From Bacteroides muris (ex Afrizal et al. 2022) (GTDB taxonomy: Bacteria > Bacteroidota > Bacteroidia > Bacteroidales > Bacteroidaceae): a stretch of 42,674 nt of DNA. How positions within the stretch are numbered: position 1 is the first letter of the stretch; each line of letters starts with the position of its first letter. Below the pieces are notes generated by a model. It was not told the DNA's origin and made no database searches. It saw only the letters and a program-made list of their open reading frames with translations. Where the stretch lies: NCBI RefSeq assembly GCF_004793475.1, contig NZ_SRYZ01000031.1:1-42674 (forward strand), in the 5' to 3' direction. The translations under genes were made by a program, and so were the position numbers. Positions 1 through 9,107 of the stretch are shown in pieces.

Positions 1-629
1 AGAGCCTATGGTTCAACTTGCTTTCTGCAAAATCATGCTTAACAAAATTATTGTGTAATTTTTAAGAGTTGGATTTTGACTTGTTGTTAGAGAGATTGCG
101 TGGGCATGTACGTGTGAAACGCGGTCAAAGCATGGAACCCAGTGTAGGAATTATGGACAGTCAAAGCGTCAGATGGGGGAACAATGCTTCTTTGAACGGT
201 ATTGATGGAAACAAAAAGGTAAAAGGCATAAAACGGCATGTCATAGTGGATAAGCATGGCTTTCTTATTGCCGTTATGGTCACCATAGCTAATGTGCATG
301 ACAGTAAAGCCGCTTATTTGCTGATGAGGGTTCTTAAGGAGATGTGCTCCAGTGTAAGAAACATTCTTGCCGATGGAGGTTACCGAGGAGAACTTGTCGA
401 TAACATAAGAAAGAAATTCGGATATGTCATTCAGGTTGTTATCAGTGCGTACAAGGAACAGGGATTCAGACCCATTCAAAAGAGATGGATTGTGGAAAGA
501 ACATTCTCATGGATGGATTACAATAGAAGGCTCTGCCGAAACTATGAACTAACATTCGACTCGGCAGAGGAAATGGTCAAATTAGCCGCTATAAGATTAT
601 TATTGAGGAAAATTTAAACAGGCTCTGAG
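1..629 (+). mobile_element. Truncated IS5-family insertion sequence
   Basis: This is the distal part of an insertion sequence at the window edge. It contains the C-terminal DDE transposase region (69-617). Just after the stop lies AGGCTCT (620-626), whose inverted copy AGAGCCT opens the window (1-7), so these may be the inner parts of terminal inverted repeats. If so, the element is only about 630 bp and has lost the N-terminal transposase half. The true left end may instead lie outside the window. I could not identify target-site duplications. Confidence 0.6.
69..617 (+). pseudogene. IS5-family (IS427-like) transposase, C-terminal part
   Basis: About 182 codons of a DDE transposase that would cut and join IS ends. 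The three acidic residues are visible: Asp in MDSQSVRWG (about residue 30), Asp in ILADGGYRG (about residue 100), and Glu in WIVERTFSWM (about residue 142), with the downstream NYE block typical of IS5 relatives. The reading frame opens at a TTG just after an in-frame TAA (63-65). The usual N-terminal helix-turn-helix half (roughly 100 residues) is not encoded in bases 1-62. IS427-type elements often make a full transposase by frameshifting from an upstream ORF, but no such ORF is visible here, so this copy is probably dead unless the missing half lies just outside the window. Confidence 0.7.
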
Positions 630-831
630 AGGAAATTTAAATTAAGGATTAAGGGTTAAGGATTAAGCCTATTCAAATTATATTCAAAAAGATTTCTTTA
701 TTCAGCTTCTTTTGAGCTTCCTTCTGGTCTATCTTCCTGTTTCTATTTGCCACACAGCTTGCTATGATCCTCATAGAAACAGAGAAAAATCTCCTCAAAA
801 AAGAACTCTCAAAATGATGCAGAATAAAATT

Positions 832-1339
832 TCATTTTTTATCCCAGCGGATTCTCGCCCTGATCACCGTCATTGCTGGACCGACGCCTTGATTGCCTTC
901 GCCAGAACTACCCTCCTCGGGCTTGTCGAGCACATAGTCCACATAGCCGGGCTGCGGGTCACGGCGGTGCTGCCGTTCACCAACTTCAGCTCCGTGTCGA
1001 GGATAAAGCGTATATTCACCTTCGCGATAATGCGCACCGTACACTTCTCCGAGGTCTCCATGCCGGGACAGCGGAACGTCATGTGAAAAGTACCCAGCTG
1101 GTTCAGCTTCACCTTGTCACCGTTGGCAAGGTTGCCTTGAATCTCCTCTACCAGGGCTTCGATGACGTGCTTTACGTCGCCCTTTCGTCATGACACAGTT
1201 CTTCTGGATGGAGGCGGCAAGAACATCGACGTCTATGGTGCCGCAAGTCTTGGGTTTCTGACGGAGATAGTACAACATGGGCGAGACCGGGGTCGCTCAC
1301 AATTTTATGCCGTTGGAAGCGTTCTACAATTACATTCAT
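832..1339 (-). pseudogene. Frameshifted HU-like DNA-binding protein
   Basis: Reading the minus strand from the ATG at 1339 gives an HU-related protein broken over several frames. It starts MNVIVERFQRHKIVSDPG, shifts to LYYLRQKPKTCGTIDVDVL and ASIQKNCVMTKG, shifts again to DVKHVIEALVEEIQGNLANG followed by DKVKLNQLGTFHMTFRCPG, and ends in a third frame with YVDYVLDKPEEGSSGEGNQG. The composite matches the roughly 150-170-residue Bacteroides HU-like family (bacterial histone-like fold) that is often found beside phage or mobile genes. At least three frameshifts make it non-functional. Small ORFs annotated on either strand here are by-products of this decay. A truncated IS lies beside it, consistent with an eroding mobile region. 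Confidence 0.75.
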
Positions 1340-1391
1340 AAATTTGAAAAGTTATAGTTGTTTGCCAATATATAGTTCACAAAAACGCATC

Positions 1392-1457
1392 ATCCGTCCA
1401 CACCAAATGCATCATACATTAAAGGCAAACGGATGATATATTGAAGGTAAATATATG
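1392..1457. repeat. 22-bp periodic repeat, locus A
   Basis: Three consecutive 22-bp units (1392-1413, 1414-1435, 1436-1457). The first is an inverted copy of the next two: its reverse complement shares the pattern ATnCATTnnGG...ACGGATG with unit two. A weaker fourth unit may follow at 1458. The region 1340-1528 otherwise shows no gene. The same 22-bp period recurs at four other intergenic sites in this window. Confidence 0.6.
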
Positions 1458-1528
1458 ATGACTATTGCAGATAAACTTCTTAATGACTATTAAGTGTTGT
1501 TATAAAACATGATATTATTTACTGCATA

Positions 1529-1559
1529 TTTGGAGACTATCAAAAAACACGTACCTTTG
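1529..1559 (+). promoter_or_regulatory. Bacteroides-type promoter for small RNA
   Basis: TTTG at 1529-1532, a 19-nt spacer, then TACCTTTG at 1552-1559. This is a near-ideal Bacteroides primary sigma promoter (TTTG, 19-21 nt, TAnnTTTG). Transcription should start near 1566. Confidence 0.75.
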
Positions 1560-1565
1560 CAGTGT

Positions 1566-1635
1566 GTTTTTCATAGTATTAGATTTAAGGTTAACGAAAG
1601 ATTGGCTGTCTGGGATAGATAGCCTTTTCTTTTTT
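1566..1635 (+). ncRNA. Putative small RNA or terminated leader
   Basis: A roughly 70-nt transcript unit bounded by a strong promoter and an intrinsic terminator. The terminator is a hairpin with arms GGCTGTCT (1604-1611) and AGATAGCC (1617-1624), one G-U pair and a 5-nt loop, followed by a T-rich run (1625-1635). The middle (about 1568-1597) includes TCATAGTATTAGATTTAAGG, a string I associate from memory with a recurrent intergenic RNA or leader in Bacteroides genomes, but I cannot give its name. No ORF is present. It lies upstream of the biotin operon but has its own terminator, so it could be an independent small RNA or a prematurely terminated leader. Confidence 0.55.
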
Positions 1636-1671
1636 CATACATTACCGTTACCGTTATGAAATTATTTTTTC

Positions 1672-1679
1672 TACATTTG
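1672..1679 (+). promoter_or_regulatory. Probable biotin operon promoter (-7 box)
   Basis: TACATTTG matches TAnnTTTG, 43 nt upstream of the first ORF. The -33 region is weak (GTTA at 1647-1650, 21 nt away). A repeated TACCGT just upstream (about 1643-1654) could be an operator, but no BirA-type biotin operator is recognisable. Confidence 0.5.
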
Positions 1680-1722
1680 CACCCGCTAAAAGGAAACAAA
1701 ACCGCATCAGGCTGAAAAAAAC

Positions 1723-2202
1723 ATGAGGAATACATCACCCACCGCACCTACCATCCGCTTCCGCCGCTGGAGCAGAAAAGCCTACGCTGCATTTGCCAGC
1801 ATAGGACGGTGTGTCACCATCGGTTGCCTGCGCAAAAGCGTGGCAGACAGCTCTCTGTCCAAACAGAAAACTGCGGGAACCGACGGACATGCCGGATGCG
1901 GGGAAGAGAGTACCTGGAAAGGGAAAACGGAAGGAAGAGAAACCGACACCGGCATTCCGCTGGGTAGCAGCAGCGCCCTAACAAGTATCCTCACGGAGCT
2001 GGGAACAAACCGGCACATTCTTTTTGAAACACAAGTCATCCGCCCCTGCGGGAATACAGGCGGACAAGACACATATAGCCTGAAACAAAAGAGAATAAGA
2101 GGTACGAATTACCGGAAGCCATGCAGCAGAATGACGAGCTGCACCGCCCCGGCAATCCGTACCTCTGTCTTTATCCACGAACTTAACCCAAGAAAGATAT
2201 GA
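1723..2202 (+). CDS. Uncharacterised small protein heading the biotin operon
   Basis: 159 residues, function unknown. Residues 12-48 carry a basic/aromatic block, [20 protein letters not shown] followed by [15 protein letters not shown] recognise this block from Bacteroidota proteins next to TonB-dependent receptor or vitamin genes, but know no function for it. The rest is low-complexity, Ser/Thr/Gly/Arg-rich and without a recognised domain; it has no signal peptide or membrane segment. Its stop overlaps the bioB start by 4 nt (ATGA), which argues that it is translated and coupled to bioB, so it may act as a leader for operon translation. It could also be the surviving head of a longer gene. 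Moderately sure it is real, unsure of any role. Confidence 0.5.
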   Translation: MRNTSPTAPTIRFRRWSRKAYAAFASIGRCVTIGCLRKSVADSSLSKQKTAGTDGHAGCGEESTWKGKTEGRETDTGIPLGSSSALTSILTELGTNRHILFETQVIRPCGNTGGQDTYSLKQKRIRGTNYRKPCSRMTSCTAPAIRTSVFIHELNPRKI

Positions 2203-4430
2203 CCCTACAGAAGTTGAAGGAACAAGTGCTGCGCGGCAGCCACATCAGCAAGGAAGAAGCCGAATGGCTGGCTGTGCAACCCGACAAGGAAGCACTATAC
2301 GAAGCTGCCCACGAGATAACCCAGGGCCTGGCCTCGGAGGAGTTTGATATGTGCTCCATCATTAATGCCAAGTCCGGACGATGCCCGGAAAATTGCAAGT
2401 GGTGTGCACAGTCGTCGCACTACAAAACCCAGGCAGACGTGTACGACCTGGTGGACAAAGAAGAATGCCTGCGGCATGCCCGGCATAATGAAGCCCAGGG
2501 CGTGGCACGTTTTTCGCTGGTGACCAGTGGACGGAAGCCCTCCTCCAGAAACATGGAGAAACTGTGCGAAGCCGCCCGGCACATGCGCCGGCACTCGTCC
2601 ATCCAGTTGTGCGCATCACTGGGACTGCTCAACGAAGACGAAATGCGGGCACTGCATGACGCAGGCATCACCCGCTATCACTGCAACCTGGAGACAGCCC
2701 CCTCCTACTTTCCCCAACTGTGCAGCACGCACACGCAGGAAGAGAAGTTGCGCACCCTGCAAGCCGCCCGCAACGTAGGCATGGACATCTGCAGCGGCGG
2801 CATCATCGGCATGGGCGAGAGCATGGAGCAACGTATCGAATTCGCCTTCACACTGCGCGAGCTGGAAGTACAGTCCATCCCCATCAACCTCCTGAGCCCC
2901 ATCCCCGGTACACCGCTGGAACAGCAGGCACCACTCAGCGAGGAGGAAATACTGACCACCATCGCCCTCTTCCGCTTCATCAACCCGACAGCTTTCCTCC
3001 GCTTTGCCGGAGGACGCTCGCAACTAAGCAAGGAGGCTGTGAAGCAGGCGCTGCACATCGGCATCAACTCCGCCATCGTGGGCGACCTGCTGACAACGCT
3101 CGGTTCGAAAGTGTCGGAAGACAAGATGCTGATAGAAGATGCCGGATACCGGTTCTGCGGTTCGCAGTTCGACAGAGAGCACCTCTGGCACCCCTATACT
3201 TCTACAACCAACCCGCTGCCGGTGTACAAGGTGAAGCGTGCCGAAGGCGCCACCATCACCCTGGAAAGCGGAGAAACCCTCGTAGAGGGAATGTCGTCGT
3301 GGTGGTGCGCCGTCCACGGATACAACCACCCCATACTGAACCGGGCGGCAGAGGAACAGCTGGGCAAGATGTCGCATGTGATGTTCGGAGGGCTGACACA
3401 CGACCCTGCCATTGAACTGGGCCAGTTGCTGCTACCGCTTGTCCCGCCGTCCATGCAGAAGATATTCTATGCCGACTCGGGCTCGGTGGCAGTAGAGGTG
3501 GCCTTGAAAATGGCCGTGCAGTACTGGTATGGCAAGGGAAAGGCGAAGAAGAACAATTTTGTGACTATCCGTTCGGGCTATCACGGGGATACATGGAATG
3601 CCATGTCTGTCTGCGACCCGGTGACGGGCATGCATTCGCTGTTCGGGGCATCATTGCCGATGCGCTATTTCGTGCCGCAGCCGCGCTCGCGCTTCCACGG
3701 CGAATGGGATGAACGGGATACGGTGGAACTGCGGAAACTGGTAGAGGAGCATCACGAGGAACTGGCAGCGCTTATCCTCGAACCTGTGGTGCAGGGCGCT
3801 GGCGGCATGTGGTTCTACCACCCCCAGTACCTGCGCGAAGCGGCACAGATATGCAAGGAACATGGCCTGCTGCTGATATTCGATGAAATAGCCACGGGCT
3901 TCGGACGGACGGGAAAGCTCTTTGCCTGGGAGCACGCGGGTGTGGAACCGGACATCATGTGCATAGGAAAGGCCATAACGGGCGGATACATGACGCTGTC
4001 TGCCGTACTGACAACGAACGAAGTGGCGGATACCATCTCCAACCATACGCCGGAGGTGTTTATGCACGGCCCCACCTTTATGGGGAATCCACTGGCATGC
4101 GCCGTGGCATGCGCTTCGGTGAAGCTGCTGACCTCGCCCGAATACGACTGGCAAGGAAAGGTGAACCGCATCAGCCGGCAACTGCTGGAAGAGCTCGAGC
4201 CGGCACGCCGACTGCCGCAGGTGACGGATGTACGTGTGCTGGGAGCCATCGGGGTGATTGAAACCCAAGAGCCCGTAGACATGGCGTGGATGCAGAAACG
4301 CTTCGTTGAAGAGGGAATCTGGGTACGCCCGTTCGGAAGATTGGTATACCTGATGCCTCCGTTCATTATAGAGCCGCAACAGCTGACAAAGCTGACGGGA
4401 GGATTGATGAAAATTATAAGAATGTGCTAA
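2199..4430 (+). CDS. bioB-bioA: Fused biotin synthase and DAPA aminotransferase (BioB-BioA)
   Basis: A 743-residue bifunctional enzyme. The N-terminal part (about 1-322) is BioB, a radical-SAM enzyme that inserts sulfur into dethiobiotin. It carries the CxxxCxxC iron-sulfur motif at Cys62, Cys66 and Cys69 and the [12 protein letters not shown] block. The C-terminal part (about 325-743) is BioA, a PLP enzyme that uses SAM to transaminate KAPA to DAPA. It opens with [11 protein letters not shown], and Lys591 in CIGKAITGG is the expected PLP lysine. There is almost no linker between the two. The enzymes act at non-adjacent steps, with BioD in between, so the fusion may channel SAM or fix stoichiometry rather than pass product directly. 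Both halves look complete. The gene starts 4 nt inside the previous ORF and is followed after 9 nt by bioF. Confidence 0.95.
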   Translation: MTLQKLKEQVLRGSHISKEEAEWLAVQPDKEALYEAAHEITQGLASEEFDMCSIINAKSGRCPENCKWCAQSSHYKTQADVYDLVDKEECLRHARHNEAQGVARFSLVTSGRKPSSRNMEKLCEAARHMRRHSSIQLCASLGLLNEDEMRALHDAGITRYHCNLETAPSYFPQLCSTHTQEEKLRTLQAARNVGMDICSGGIIGMGESMEQRIEFAFTLRELEVQSIPINLLSPIPGTPLEQQAPLSEEEILTTIALFRFINPTAFLRFAGGRSQLSKEAVKQALHIGINSAIVGDLLTTLGSKVSEDKMLIEDAGYRFCGSQFDREHLWHPYTSTTNPLPVYKVKRAEGATITLESGETLVEGMSSWWCAVHGYNHPILNRAAEEQLGKMSHVMFGGLTHDPAIELGQLLLPLVPPSMQKIFYADSGSVAVEVALKMAVQYWYGKGKAKKNNFVTIRSGYHGDTWNAMSVCDPVTGMHSLFGASLPMRYFVPQPRSRFHGEWDERDTVELRKLVEEHHEELAALILEPVVQGAGGMWFYHPQYLREAAQICKEHGLLLIFDEIATGFGRTGKLFAWEHAGVEPDIMCIGKAITGGYMTLSAVLTTNEVADTISNHTPEVFMHGPTFMGNPLACAVACASVKLLTSPEYDWQGKVNRISRQLLEELEPARRLPQVTDVRVLGAIGVIETQEPVDMAWMQKRFVEEGIWVRPFGRLVYLMPPFIIEPQQLTKLTGGLMKIIRMC

Positions 4431-4439
4431 CATTGGCAT

Positions 4440-5612
4440 ATGGACACATTAAAAAGAATTATGAATACAACCGAATATATGCAGCAAGAACTGCAAACAC
4501 TAAAAGAACACAGCAACCTGCGCCTACTGCCGCAACTGACGCACGAGGGGCGCACAGTGGTAGCCGATGGCCGACGCATGCTGAACCTTTCGTCCAACGA
4601 CTACCTGGGCCTGGCCGCCGACCATCGGCTGAGGGAAGAATTCCTGCAAAATCTGACGCCGGACAACTTCCTGCCGACCTCCTCCTCCTCCCGCCTGCTG
4701 ACGGGAAACTTCGGGATTTACGAAGAACTGGAGACGGAACTCGCCACACTTTTCGGCACGGAGACAGCGCTGGTGCTCAATAGCGGCTATCATGCCAATA
4801 TGGGGATTCTGCCCGCCGTGAGCGATGCACAAACCCTGATATTGGCAGACAAGCTGGTGCATGCCAGCATCATCGACGGCATCCGCCTATCCACCGCACG
4901 CTGCATCCGATTCCGCCACAACGACCTGGCGCAACTGGAACGCCTGCTGGAACAGCATCATACGACATACCGGCAACTGATTATCGTCACAGAAAGCATC
5001 TTCAGCATGGACGGTGACCAAGCCGACCTCACGGCATTGGTGCATCTGAAAAAAAAATATCCCAACGTACTGCTCTATGTGGACGAAGCCCATGCCTTCG
5101 GCGTAAAAGGAGCACGAGGCCTGGGCTGCGCCGAAGAAACCGGATGCATCCGGGATATAGATTTCCTCGTGGGCACCTTCGGCAAGGCAGCGGCATCTGC
5201 CGGCGCATACATCGCCTGCTGTCATACGATACGCGAGTACCTCGTCAACCGGATGCGAACCCTCATCTTCACCACGGCACTGCCTCCGACAAGCATTGCC
5301 TGGACACTGTTTATCGTACGGAAACTTGCCGGAATGCAAGACCGCCGCGAGCATCTGGCAAGAATCGGCCGGACGCTACGCGAAGCATTACAAGCCAAGG
5401 GGTACGGATGCCCCAGCGCAAGCCATATCGTCCCCTTGATTATCGGCCCCAGCACCGACACCGTGTTGTGCGCAGAGCTGCTGCAGAGGCATGGATTCTA
5501 TGCACTGCCGGTACGCCCGCCCACGGTGCCCGAAGGAACATCACGCATCCGCTTCTCGCTGACGGCAGACATTACAGAGCAGGAGATAGAAGAAATGATT
5601 AAATATATATAG
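4440..5612 (+). CDS. bioF: 8-amino-7-oxononanoate synthase (BioF)
   Basis: A PLP enzyme that condenses pimeloyl-ACP (or CoA) with L-alanine to KAPA, the first ring-building step. It is 390 residues from ATG 4440. An ATG at 4461 (MNTTEYMQQ) is an equally good start and would give 383 residues. Visible family features are SSNDYLGLA near the N-terminus, LNSGYHANMG, the VDEAHAFG Asp motif, and the PLP lysine Lys249 in VGTFGKAAAS. Length is normal for the family. It sits 9 nt after bioB-bioA and 28 nt before bioG, clearly in one operon. Confidence 0.95.
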   Translation: MDTLKRIMNTTEYMQQELQTLKEHSNLRLLPQLTHEGRTVVADGRRMLNLSSNDYLGLAADHRLREEFLQNLTPDNFLPTSSSSRLLTGNFGIYEELETELATLFGTETALVLNSGYHANMGILPAVSDAQTLILADKLVHASIIDGIRLSTARCIRFRHNDLAQLERLLEQHHTTYRQLIIVTESIFSMDGDQADLTALVHLKKKYPNVLLYVDEAHAFGVKGARGLGCAEETGCIRDIDFLVGTFGKAAASAGAYIACCHTIREYLVNRMRTLIFTTALPPTSIAWTLFIVRKLAGMQDRREHLARIGRTLREALQAKGYGCPSASHIVPLIIGPSTDTVLCAELLQRHGFYALPVRPPTVPEGTSRIRFSLTADITEQEIEEMIKYI

Positions 5613-5640
5613 TGTAAGATAACTCATCACATATATTATT

Positions 5641-6429
5641 ATGAGACAAGTTTACATCATCAAAAAAAACAACCCCAAGCTGCTACTGTTCTTCGCAGGA
5701 TGGGCCGCCGACGAAACACCCTTTAAACAATATTGCCCCCAAGGCATGGACTACATGATTTGCTATGACTACCGCACGCTCGATTTCGATACTTCCATCC
5801 TAGAGCAATACCGGCAAGTGAACGTAGTGACATGGTCTATGGGCGTATGGGCTGCTCCTATCGCACTGGCTTCCGTGCCCAAGGAGAAACTGATGCTTAT
5901 AGCTTTTAATGGTACCATTACCCCTATCGGTGACACAGATGGAATTCCCGAAAAGACCTTCCGAGACACCTTGAGCGGATTGACTCCCGCCTCGCTCCAG
6001 AAGTTCATGCGCCGCATGTGCAAAGACAGCAATGCCTACAAAGCCTTCCTTGCCATCACTCCCCGCCGAGACTTCAACGAAATTAAGGAAGAGCTGGAAC
6101 TCATTGAGAAAAAATACACCCGAATGAGAGGGATAACCATCGATGAAAACGGCAATTATATCTACCCCAATAATGACGAGACGGATGCCTATGCAAACGA
6201 TAAATGCCAATACATCAATTATGACTACGCTTTCATAGGCGCCAACGACCGCATATTCCCTTTAGAAAATATGAAAACAAATTTCGATGACATGTTCAAT
6301 GATGACAAACTAATTGTTGTAGACTGCGCCCACTATGACGAACCAATGTTCCGCTTCTTGCTGCAAGACATGTGGTCGATGCCCATTGACGACTTTCTAA
6401 GCCATCTGAGAGAACTGGATAGACAATAA
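5641..6429 (+). CDS. bioG: Pimeloyl-ACP methyl ester esterase (BioG)
   Basis: A 262-residue alpha/beta hydrolase of the DUF452/BioG family. It removes the methyl group from pimeloyl-ACP methyl ester, ending fatty-acid elongation of the disguised precursor. The likely catalytic triad is Ser66 in VTWSMGVW, Asp203 in GANDRIFP and His231 in DCAHYDEP. The N-terminal LLLFFAGWAADETPF block is characteristic of BioG. It replaces BioH of E. coli, which fits its place directly before bioC. It starts 28 nt after bioF. Confidence 0.9.
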   Translation: MRQVYIIKKNNPKLLLFFAGWAADETPFKQYCPQGMDYMICYDYRTLDFDTSILEQYRQVNVVTWSMGVWAAPIALASVPKEKLMLIAFNGTITPIGDTDGIPEKTFRDTLSGLTPASLQKFMRRMCKDSNAYKAFLAITPRRDFNEIKEELELIEKKYTRMRGITIDENGNYIYPNNDETDAYANDKCQYINYDYAFIGANDRIFPLENMKTNFDDMFNDDKLIVVDCAHYDEPMFRFLLQDMWSMPIDDFLSHLRELDRQ

Positions 6430-6443
6430 AAGAATTGAAAAAA

Positions 6444-7253
6444 ATGACAGACATCCCTACCCGCTCCATAGACAAAGAACTTGTAGCAAAACGCTTCTCC
6501 TACTCGCGAAGCACCTATGACCGCGAAGCCAGCGTGCAACGGCAAGTAGCCGAAAAAATGATGCGCCTGCTGACTGACGCCCTGCTTTCCGCAGGCATAC
6601 CCCGTCCGCAACTTCCTACACACTTCCGCCACATCGTAGAGCTTGGCTGCGGAACGGGCAGCTACTCGCGCATCCTGCTGAACACCTTGCAACCGGAAAC
6701 GCTGTTGCTGAACGACCTCTGCCGGGATATGGAGGAATGCGTCGGGGAGCTATGCACTACGCGCGTCAGCTTCTTGCCCGGTGATGCCGAAGCTCTCGAC
6801 TTCCCCGCAGAAACCGACCTGATAACCTCGTGCTCCACCCTGCAATGGTTCAATGACCCTGGCGCTTTCCTCACCCGCTGCCACCAAGTACTGATGGCAG
6901 ACGGACTGCTTGCCTTCAGCACCTTCGGCACCACAAACATGCACGAAATACGCCAACTGACGGGGCACGGGCTGGAGTATCTCTCCATTGAGGAGCTGCA
7001 AGCCCTGCTCTCTCCCGGCTTCGATGTTCTCCATGCCGAGGAAGAGGTAGTGACCCTGTCCTTCCCCACCCCTCAGGCAGTGCTGAAGCATCTGAAGCAA
7101 ACCGGAGTGACGGGAACGGAAAAAAGGATGTGGACGCGCAGCCGCCTGCAATCCTTCTGCGAAGCATACACCACCCGGTTCAGTGATGCCGCAGGCAACG
7201 TAAGCCTAACCTATCACCCTATTTATATCGTCGCACGAAAAAAAACAGAATAA
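6444..7253 (+). CDS. bioC: Malonyl-ACP O-methyltransferase (BioC)
   Basis: A SAM-dependent methyltransferase that masks malonyl-ACP so fatty-acid synthase can build the pimeloyl chain. From ATG 6444 it is 269 residues. A TTG at 6435 would add three residues, but the ATG is preferred. The SAM-binding motif VELGCGTGSYS is at about 65-75 and the N-terminal FSYSRSTYDREASVQ block is typical of BioC. TSCSTLQWFND forms the post-motif that follows the acidic SAM loop. It starts 14 nt after bioG, and its stop shares one base with the bioD start (TAATG). Confidence 0.93.
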   Translation: MTDIPTRSIDKELVAKRFSYSRSTYDREASVQRQVAEKMMRLLTDALLSAGIPRPQLPTHFRHIVELGCGTGSYSRILLNTLQPETLLLNDLCRDMEECVGELCTTRVSFLPGDAEALDFPAETDLITSCSTLQWFNDPGAFLTRCHQVLMADGLLAFSTFGTTNMHEIRQLTGHGLEYLSIEELQALLSPGFDVLHAEEEVVTLSFPTPQAVLKHLKQTGVTGTEKRMWTRSRLQSFCEAYTTRFSDAAGNVSLTYHPIYIVARKKTE

Positions 7254-7900
7254 TGGAAACAAAAAACATCTACTTCATCAGCGGCATTGATACAGATGCC
7301 GGAAAAAGCTATTGCACCGCCTGGTACGCCCGTGAGCTTATGCAACGCGGCCTGCGTGTCGTCACCCAGAAGTTCATCCAGACCGGCAACACCGGTCATT
7401 CCGAGGACATCGACCTGCACCGTCGCCTCACCGGAACCGGCTATCTGCCGGAAGACAAAGAGGGGCTGACCATGCCCGAGATATTCTCCTATCCCTGCTC
7501 CCCCCACCTCGCCGCTCGCATAGACAAGCGCCCGATAGACTTCGGAAAAATAGAGCGTGCCACCAGGGAACTTTCCCACCGCTATGATACCGTGCTCGTG
7601 GAAGGCGCCGGAGGTCTGATGGTTCCCCTCACCGAAGATTTCCTGACGATAGACTACATTGCAGAGAAGCAGTACCCGCTTATCTTCGTCACCTCCGGAA
7701 AGCTGGGCAGTATCAACCACACCCTGCTGAACTTCGAAGCCATCAAGAACCGGAGCATCGCGCTCGATACGGTACTTTACAACCTCTACCCCACTGTGGA
7801 GGACAAGACTATCCAGGAAGACACGATGAAATACATCAAGCAGTATTTGTCCAAGCACTTTCCCGGAACAAAGTTTGAGGTAGTGCCGGAAATTGTGTAA
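7253..7900 (+). CDS. bioD: Dethiobiotin synthetase (BioD)
   Basis: An ATP-dependent carboxylase that closes the ureido ring of DAPA to give dethiobiotin. It is 215 residues. The P-loop GIDTDAGKS lies at residues 11-19 and the VEGAGGLMVPLT motif at about 120-131. The P-loop Lys and the catalytic KFIQTG stretch are present. It is the last gene of the biotin operon. A separate promoter box for the next gene overlaps its stop. Confidence 0.95.
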   Translation: METKNIYFISGIDTDAGKSYCTAWYARELMQRGLRVVTQKFIQTGNTGHSEDIDLHRRLTGTGYLPEDKEGLTMPEIFSYPCSPHLAARIDKRPIDFGKIERATRELSHRYDTVLVEGAGGLMVPLTEDFLTIDYIAEKQYPLIFVTSGKLGSINHTLLNFEAIKNRSIALDTVLYNLYPTVEDKTIQEDTMKYIKQYLSKHFPGTKFEVVPEIV

Positions 7901-7905
7901 ATTTG
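7898..7905 (+). promoter_or_regulatory. -7 promoter box for glycosyltransferase
   Basis: TAAATTTG matches TAnnTTTG and overlaps the bioD stop. The likely start near 7912 leaves a short leader before ATG 7930. It suggests the glycosyltransferase can be expressed independently of the biotin genes. Confidence 0.45.
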
Positions 7906-7929
7906 CAGCACATAAACGTCCTACTGCAC

Positions 7930-9102
7930 ATGGAAGCATTTACATCAGATTCTACTGAAATTATCGTACTCGCTGCGGCGGGTGGCCTGTTCCTTATTCA
8001 AATTATCTACTACCTCTGTCTCTACAACCGTATCCATGCACGCAGCCGTGCCGTGAAACAGGGAGACACGCATTTCACCCAGGAACTGCCACCCATATCC
8101 GTCATCATCTGCGTCTGCGAGGAATCTGAAAATCTGCGCCGCAACCTGAGCGCCGTGCTGGAGCAGGACTACCCCAAATTTGAAGTCATCGTCATCAACG
8201 ACGACGACACCGACAAGAGCGAGGACTACCTGACCATCCTCGAAGAGAAATATCCCCATCTCTACCACAGCTTCGTGCCCGAGTCCTCCCGCTACATCAG
8301 CCGCAAGAAACTGGCCGTGATGCTTGGAATCAAGGCCAGCAAATATGACTGGATGGTGTTTACCAACGCTGACTGCATGCCCCAAAGCAACCAATGGCTG
8401 CGACTGATGGCACGCAACTTCACGCCACGCACCCAGGTGGTGCTGGGCTACAGCGGCTACGAGCGCGGCAAAGGCTGGCTGCACAAACGGGCTGCATTCG
8501 ACAACCTGTTCACTTCCATGCGCTATCTGGGATTTGCCCTGGCAGGCAGCCCCTACATGGGCATCGGGCGTAACCTGGCCTACCGGAAGGAACTCTTCTA
8601 CCAGCAGAAAGGATTCTCCGCACACCTCAACCTGCAACGCGGAGACGACGATTTGTTCATCAACCACGTGGCCACCCCGGAAAACACACGGGTGGAAACG
8701 GATGCCAAAGCCATTGTGCGCATGCCGCCGCTTCTGCGTGCCAAGGATTGGAAAGAAGAGAAAATAGGCTATGCCTCCACAGCACGGCTGTATCATGGAA
8801 TGCAACGCCGGCTGGCCGGTTTTGAAACCCTGAGCCGCCTGGCATTCCACGCAACTTGGACAGCCGCCATGATTATCGGCATTCTGCATTTCCACTGGCT
8901 GGCAGCAGGCGTGGCTTTTCTTTTGTTCCTGCTCCGTTTCACCATGCAGGCCGTCATTGTCAACAAGACTGCCTGCGACCTGGAAGAACAGCGCAGTTAT
9001 TACTTCACCCTACCGGTTTTCGACCTATTGCAGCCAATACAGTCTTTGCGTTGGAAGTGGTACTGCCTGTTCCGCAAGAAAAGCGGTTTTCTGAGAAAGT
9101 GA
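7930..9102 (+). CDS. Membrane family-2 glycosyltransferase
   Basis: 390 residues from ATG 7930 (a TTG at 7903 in the same frame is less likely). One N-terminal membrane segment (about 11-32) precedes a GT-A domain (about 55-280), and hydrophobic segments follow at about 310-345. Nucleotide-sugar binding features are VIVINDDDTD (about 87-96) and the DxD-like FTNADC (Asp148). RGDDDLFI and the later KDWKEEKIGY supply acceptor-side acidic residues. It probably adds sugars to a lipid or glycan at the inner membrane, but the substrate cannot be read from sequence. It converges with the LolE-like gene, with only 5 nt between the two coding regions. Confidence 0.85.
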   Translation: MEAFTSDSTEIIVLAAAGGLFLIQIIYYLCLYNRIHARSRAVKQGDTHFTQELPPISVIICVCEESENLRRNLSAVLEQDYPKFEVIVINDDDTDKSEDYLTILEEKYPHLYHSFVPESSRYISRKKLAVMLGIKASKYDWMVFTNADCMPQSNQWLRLMARNFTPRTQVVLGYSGYERGKGWLHKRAAFDNLFTSMRYLGFALAGSPYMGIGRNLAYRKELFYQQKGFSAHLNLQRGDDDLFINHVATPENTRVETDAKAIVRMPPLLRAKDWKEEKIGYASTARLYHGMQRRLAGFETLSRLAFHATWTAAMIIGILHFHWLAAGVAFLLFLLRFTMQAVIVNKTACDLEEQRSYYFTLPVFDLLQPIQSLRWKWYCLFRKKSGFLRK

Positions 9103-9107
9103 CTCTC

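Noticed and set aside
1566..1722. Biotin riboswitch or BirA operator before the bio operon
   Set aside because: No biotin riboswitch class is known to me, and no TTGTAAACC-type BirA palindrome is visible. Only a repeated TACCGT was seen.
3651..4439. Minus-strand ORF (262 codons) opposite BioA
   Set aside because: Antisense to a conserved enzyme domain, no recognisable family.
7945..8895. Minus-strand ORF (316 codons) opposite the glycosyltransferase
   Set aside because: Composition typical of an antisense shadow, no motif or suitable start context. The plus-strand gene is supported by GT2 motifs.
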